The notes under the pieces were generated by a model. That model did no database searches. It was not told the origin of the DNA and saw only the letters and a list, made by a program, of their open reading frames with translations. A stretch of 7,719 nucleotides of DNA from an uncultured beta proteobacterium. Its GTDB lineage: Bacteria; Pseudomonadota; Gammaproteobacteria; Burkholderiales; Rhodocyclaceae. Positions 4,967 through 7,719 of this stretch are shown piece after piece. Positions within the stretch are counted from its first letter, which is position 1, and every line of letters starts with the position of its first letter. Location: assembly GCA_903930395.1 (NCBI GenBank), contig CAIYYE010000584.1:1-7719 (forward strand), in the 5' to 3' direction. The translations under genes and the position numbers were made by a program.

Positions 4967-6222
4967 GGTCTGGTCCGGGGCAGTTCGATGCGGGCGAGGG
5001 CGCCGCCTTCTTCGGGATTGGCCAGCGTCAGGCTGCCACCAAGTTGTTCGACGGCACTGCGGGTCAGCATCAGGCCAACGCCGCTACCCCGCTCGTGCGG
5101 GGGAAAACTGGCCTGGCCACCAAGTTCGAGAACCTGGGGTGGAAAGCCGGGGCCGTGGTCGCGAATGTCGATGCACAGGGTGTCGGTGCTCCAGCCGAGA
5201 CGGATCTCGAGCGGGCTCGTCGTCGCATTGGCGGCGTTGTTGAGCAGGTTGAGCACGGCTTGTTCCAGCCGCGGGTCGGCGATGATGTCCGGCGCTGCGC
5301 CATCGCTGGCAACGACCAGCCGGCTGCTGCCTTGTGGCCGCGCTGCATGCCAGCGCTGGCGCAGATCGTCCAGCCAGTGGTTGGCCGCCTGCAAGGTGGT
5401 GTTTTCGAGCCGCTCGGCCCCGGCCCGGCGTGACAGGCCGGTGATGATTTTCTTGCACACACCGATTTGTTGCAGCAATAGCTGGACGTCCTCGCGGGCT
5501 GCCTTGCCCAGGCCCGGATCGTTGGCCAGTTCACCGGCAAGCAGGGCCATCGTGCCGAGCGGTGTGCCGAGCTCGTGGGCGGCGCCAGCGGCGAGGGTGC
5601 CCATGGCCACCACCCGTTCGTCGCGCAGCCCCTGTTCGCGGGCGGTGGCCAGTTCGGCATCGCGCTGGCGGATGATGCGGGTCGTGCGGACGATGATCCA
5701 GGCGATCATCAGCGCCGAGACGACGAAGATGAGCCACATGCCGCCCAGGTGCAGGCGCGTGGCGCGGGTCGCATCGGGCATCGGTAGCGGGACGTAATAG
5801 ACCATGAGCAGCGAATAGGCGGCGATGGTCACGGCGGAGACCACAGCCACGCTGCGGGCGGGCAGGGTCAGGGCGGCGACGGCAACCGGTGGCAGAAGCA
5901 GGGAAACGAGCGGGTTGGCAGCGCCGCCGCTGAGGAAAACCACGGCGCTCAGCATGCCGATGTCGAAGAGCAGATGGCTGAACAATTCGCCGGTCGTCGC
6001 CGTGCGCGCGCCAGCCGTCCGCCACTGGGCAAAGCCGTTGAACAGCCCGGCAATGGCGACGATGCCGAGAAGGGGTAGTTGCGGCACCGGAATGTCGAGC
6101 AGGCCAGGGACGATCAGGATGACTTGCGCCAGCACGGCGAGTACCATCCAGCGACCGAGGACCAGGCGGCGCAGGTTGGCCAGGTGGTCGGTATTCGCTG
6201 TCGTGCAGGGGATTATTGCCAT
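4963..6222 (-). CDS. regB: RegB/PrrB/ActS-family redox sensor histidine kinase
   Basis: RegB is an inner-membrane kinase that responds to quinone redox state and a redox-active cysteine, and phosphorylates RegA. This 419-residue protein has about six N-terminal membrane segments (about 24-180). The GGAANP sequence (99-104) matches the GGxxNPF quinone-linked motif of RegB, with Leu in place of Phe. The H-box HELGTPLGTM carries His216. Cys256 lies 40 residues after it, the same spacing as His225 to Cys265 in Rhodobacter RegB. The N-box is NLLNNAANA (325-333), followed by DHGPGF and GSGVGL of the ATPase domain. The ATG at 6222 has no Shine-Dalgarno; a CATAAT element seven bases upstream allows a leaderless or near-leaderless transcript. 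Divergent from cytochrome c, coupled to regA. Confidence 0.95.
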   Translation of the reverse strand: MAIIPCTTANTDHLANLRRLVLGRWMVLAVLAQVILIVPGLLDIPVPQLPLLGIVAIAGLFNGFAQWRTAGARTATTGELFSHLLFDIGMLSAVVFLSGGAANPLVSLLLPPVAVAALTLPARSVAVVSAVTIAAYSLLMVYYVPLPMPDATRATRLHLGGMWLIFVVSALMIAWIIVRTTRIIRQRDAELATAREQGLRDERVVAMGTLAAGAAHELGTPLGTMALLAGELANDPGLGKAAREDVQLLLQQIGVCKKIITGLSRRAGAERLENTTLQAANHWLDDLRQRWHAARPQGSSRLVVASDGAAPDIIADPRLEQAVLNLLNNAANATTSPLEIRLGWSTDTLCIDIRDHGPGFPPQVLELGGQASFPPHERGSGVGLMLTRSAVEQLGGSLTLANPEEGGALARIELPRTRP

Positions 6223-6229
6223 GAGCCGA

Positions 6230-6235
6230 ATTATG
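6230..6235 (-). promoter_or_regulatory. Candidate regB -10 element
   Basis: CATAAT on the minus strand (5/6 match to TATAAT) lies seven bases before the regB ATG. A CTGAAA element 16 bases upstream is a modest -35. This placement would start transcription at or next to the start codon, which agrees with the absence of a ribosome binding site. A perfect TTGACA at 6250-6245 is only nine bases from it, too close to act as its -35. Confidence 0.35.
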
Positions 6236-6236
6236 C

Positions 6237-6250
6237 GTGATTTGTGTCAA
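6237..6250. promoter_or_regulatory. FNR/DNR-like box between regB and cytochrome c
   Basis: GTGAT-TTGT-GTCAA matches the TTGAT-N4-ATCAA consensus at 8 of 10 positions, symmetric in its mismatches. On the plus strand its centre (6243.5) is at -41.5 from a start near 6285 predicted from the -10 candidate GACAAT (6273-6278), the classic class II activation position for the cytochrome gene. On the other strand it abuts the candidate regB -10, so the same binding event could block regB. The match is visible; regulator identity and effect are inferred. Confidence 0.45.
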
Positions 6251-6269
6251 TTTTCAGTCGCTTGAGAGG

Positions 6270-6286
6270 TGCGACAATTAGCCGCA
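6270..6286. promoter_or_regulatory. Putative RegA/PrrA-type binding site upstream of cytochrome c and regB
   Basis: TGCGACAATTAGCCGCA holds inverted half-sites GCGAC and GCCGC with a five-base spacer. It is identical to 380-396 except for one base in the spacer. It overlaps the candidate -10 of the cytochrome gene and lies about 50-65 bp upstream of regB, so it could mediate autoregulation of regBA as well as control of the cytochrome. Binding is inferred from the known half-site pattern of RegA/PrrA proteins. Confidence 0.5.
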
Positions 6287-6308
6287 TCCCTTCCCGGAGT
6301 GGTTTTGC

Positions 6309-6971
6309 ATGCTGAGGATTCTGCGTTTTTCCCTGTTGTTGGCGGTTCTGGCGCTGAGCCGTTCGGTGCTGGCCGTCGACCTCGACAAGGGCAAGGAAAT
6401 CAACGGCACCTGTGCTGCCTGCCACAGCGATAACGGCCAGGGTGGCAAGAAGGGCGAATATCCGCGCATTGCCGGCCAGCAGGTCAAATACATCGAAAGC
6501 CAGCTGAAGAGTTTCCGCGCGCGGACGCGGGTCAATATTCCGATGTTTCCCTACACGCAGGAGCGCGAACTGTCCGATGAGGACATCAAGGACATTGCCG
6601 CTTATCTCGCCGGGATAGAGCTGGATACCAAAATGCCGACCTATGCCGGTCACGAGGATGCACTGACCCGGCTGCTGATGGCCGAGAAAGTGATGATCAT
6701 CCCGCGCGCCGAAGGCGATCTGGCCAACGGCGAGAAGATTTATCAGAAGCAGTGTGCAGCCTGCCACGGCAAGACGGGCAAGGGGCGCGGCATGTTTCCG
6801 ATGCTCGTCGGGCAATACACCAGTTATTTGCAGCGTCAGGTCGATCTTTATCTGAAGGGCGACCGTCCTCACGACGAAGAAGGCATGACCGGCTTGCTCA
6901 ATGCCCTCAAGGCGCAGGATATCCAGGACATCCTGGCCTATCTGACGTCGATTCAGGAACCCAAGGAATGA
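6309..6971 (+). CDS. Periplasmic di-heme cytochrome c (c4-like)
   Basis: This 220-residue protein has a Sec signal peptide (about 1-22) and two cytochrome c domains, as in cytochrome c4. Heme sites are CAACH at 35-39 and CAACH at 149-153. Likely axial methionines are Met79 (NIPMF) and Met183 (EEGMTG), each followed by the usual helix ending in AAYL or LAYL. ATG 6309 is supported by GGAG at 6296-6299. Proteins of this type carry electrons from the bc1 complex to oxidases or to periplasmic reductases. Its position divergent from regB, and its promoter elements shared in type with the nosZ region, make it a candidate electron donor during microaerobic or denitrifying growth. Donation to NosZ specifically is not shown. 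It is coupled by ATGA overlap to a small secreted protein. Confidence 0.93.
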   Translation: MLRILRFSLLLAVLALSRSVLAVDLDKGKEINGTCAACHSDNGQGGKKGEYPRIAGQQVKYIESQLKSFRARTRVNIPMFPYTQERELSDEDIKDIAAYLAGIELDTKMPTYAGHEDALTRLLMAEKVMIIPRAEGDLANGEKIYQKQCAACHGKTGKGRGMFPMLVGQYTSYLQRQVDLYLKGDRPHDEEGMTGLLNALKAQDIQDILAYLTSIQEPKE

Positions 6972-7303
6972 AACGTCTCGCTCTCACATTGCTGACCCTG
7001 CTGGCCTCTTCCGGCGCCTTGGCGCACGGCCACCCCGGCCCTATCGACGACAGCATGCCCGACGCCCAGCGCATTCGTTTCTGCGAGCGTGTCCGCGATC
7101 ATGCCCTGCAGGCTTTTTACAATCGCGACAAGGGCCGGCCCATGAAGCTCTTTGATGAGGATGGCAGCGACGGGGCGCGCATCACCAATCGCATCATCCG
7201 GCGCATCTACGAAGAGCCGCAGATTTCCAGCCCGAAGAAGGCCGAAACCTTTGGTCGGGCGACCTGCAACGAGATGATGGGAACGCAGGCTGTCTCAGAA
7301 TAG
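6968..7303 (+). CDS. Small secreted protein of unknown function, coupled to cytochrome c
   Basis: The 111-residue product is not recognised. It has a clear Sec signal peptide (1-19, cleavage after ALA), giving a mature N terminus HGHPG that could bind a metal. Two cysteines, Cys39 and Cys100, could form a disulfide. The rest is charged and probably helical, with no membrane segment and no heme motif. The ATG overlaps the cytochrome stop as ATGA, with AGGA (6955-6958) as ribosome binding site, so the two are expressed together. A role as a cytochrome partner or periplasmic accessory is plausible from context only. Its 3' end overlaps the convergent methyltransferase-like gene by 9 bp. Confidence 0.8.
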   Translation: MKRLALTLLTLLASSGALAHGHPGPIDDSMPDAQRIRFCERVRDHALQAFYNRDKGRPMKLFDEDGSDGARITNRIIRRIYEEPQISSPKKAETFGRATCNEMMGTQAVSE

Positions 7304-7719
7304 GAAGGGAATGAAGCGCTTGGTGCGTTGTGCGTACTCGGCGTAGGCCGAGCCGAAATAGGCCAGACATTCCTTCTCGTCGGTGGTCGCGGTCAGCCAC
7401 AGGAAGAGCGAGGCCAGTCCGACGAGCAGCGTGCCGATCAGGTCAGGGTTGAGCAGGTAGGTGCCCCAGGCCAGTGCCAGCAGCGAGCTGTACATCGGAT
7501 GGCGGATATAGCCGAAGATGCCCGATGACACCAGCTGGGTCGTTTTCTCGAAGGCATAAAAGGACTGTTCATCCCGCCCCTGGCTGGGTTTGCCGCGCCG
7601 ATACAGCGTGAGCAGGCCGCTCAGGGCGAGCACGATGCTGAGCAGCAGGAGCAGGAACGCGACTTGCAGCCCGGGCGAGGACGGGTCGCTGTCAAAGAAA
7701 TCGCGATTCAGGACGAGCA
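7295..7719 (-). CDS. ICMT/PEMT-like membrane methyltransferase family protein, partial
   Basis: The reading frame is open to the right edge, so the 5' end lies outside; the GTG at 7633 is inside the protein, since a hydrophobic segment continues upstream of it. At least 141 residues are visible. They show a membrane segment (VAFLLLLLSIVLALSGLL), then GIFGYIRHPMYSSLL, further hydrophobic stretches, and DEKECLAYFGSAYAEYAQRTKRFIPFLF at the C terminus. The RHPMY motif and the E-x-x-x...FG-x-AY-x-x-Y...RFIP tail are typical of the isoprenylcysteine carboxyl methyltransferase / phospholipid methyltransferase superfamily, which uses S-adenosylmethionine at the membrane. The substrate in bacteria of this subgroup is generally unknown. 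It converges on the small secreted protein gene; no link to the redox genes is evident. Confidence 0.85.
   Translation of the reverse strand, partial: LVLNRDFFDSDPSSPGLQVAFLLLLLSIVLALSGLLTLYRRGKPSQGRDEQSFYAFEKTTQLVSSGIFGYIRHPMYSSLLALAWGTYLLNPDLIGTLLVGLASLFLWLTATTDEKECLAYFGSAYAEYAQRTKRFIPFLF

Noticed and set aside
4481..5797. Long open frame on the plus strand opposite regA and regB
   Set aside because: Arg/Ser-rich low-information translation; the opposite strand carries unmistakable response regulator and kinase motifs.
6245..6250. Perfect TTGACA on the minus strand as the regB -35
   Set aside because: It is only nine bases from the CATAAT -10, and there is no -10-like hexamer at normal 16-18 spacing. 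It is better explained as part of the FNR-like box.
7295..7633. Complete short methyltransferase gene starting at GTG 7633
   Set aside because: The same frame stays open to the window edge and encodes a continuing hydrophobic segment, so the GTG is most likely an internal Val codon.
1..7719. CRISPR arrays, tRNA/rRNA genes, insertion sequences, prophage or defence genes
   Set aside because: No repeat-spacer pattern, cloverleaf, rRNA sequence, transposase or terminal inverted repeats was seen; composition looks uniform.

Overview
The window reads as chromosomal DNA from a GC-rich, facultatively denitrifying betaproteobacterium. The best guess is Rhodocyclaceae/Azonexaceae (Dechloromonas- or Azonexus-like). 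This rests on gene content (a Sec-exported clade II nosZ, a RegB/RegA redox system, di-heme cytochrome c, bacteriohemerythrin) and not on a database match.

Layout. The left edge holds the 5' end of nosZ (minus strand, 1-306, running off the window). Divergent from it, across a 199-bp regulatory region, lies a plus-strand copper operon: a membrane-anchored FixH/YtkA-like protein (506-979), a Sco1/SenC CuA-assembly protein (980-1576) and a PCuAC copper chaperone (1594-2058). It ends at a GC-rich hairpin that also separates it from a convergent minus-strand block. Read in the direction of transcription, that block is regB (6222-4963), regA (4966-4433), a PAS-GGDEF-degenerate EAL protein (4306-2573) and a bacteriohemerythrin (2576-2142). 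ATGA overlaps join regB to regA and the GGDEF gene to the hemerythrin. Divergent from regB, across 86 bp, is a plus-strand pair: a di-heme cytochrome c (6309-6971) and a small secreted protein (6968-7303), again joined by an ATGA overlap. At the right edge a convergent, partial ICMT/PEMT-like membrane methyltransferase gene (minus, 7295-7719) overlaps the small protein gene by 9 bp.

How it may work together. NosZ needs copper (CuA and CuZ), the copper operon carries CuA-type metallochaperones, the cytochrome c could carry electrons in respiration, and RegBA is a quinone/redox-sensing regulator. The most interesting signal is a 17-bp palindromic element, TGCGACAATT(T/A)GCCGCA, present at 380-396 (nosZ/copper operon) and 6270-6286 (regB/cytochrome c), with one mismatch between copies. 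It fits the published RegA/PrrA half-site pattern GCGNC...GNCGC. Both divergent regions also hold an FNR/DNR-like box placed near -41.5 from a plausible -10 element. The window may therefore hold a RegA- and FNR-controlled module that joins N2O reduction, copper delivery, electron supply and a c-di-GMP/diiron-protein branch. The regulatory links are inferred from sequence patterns only.
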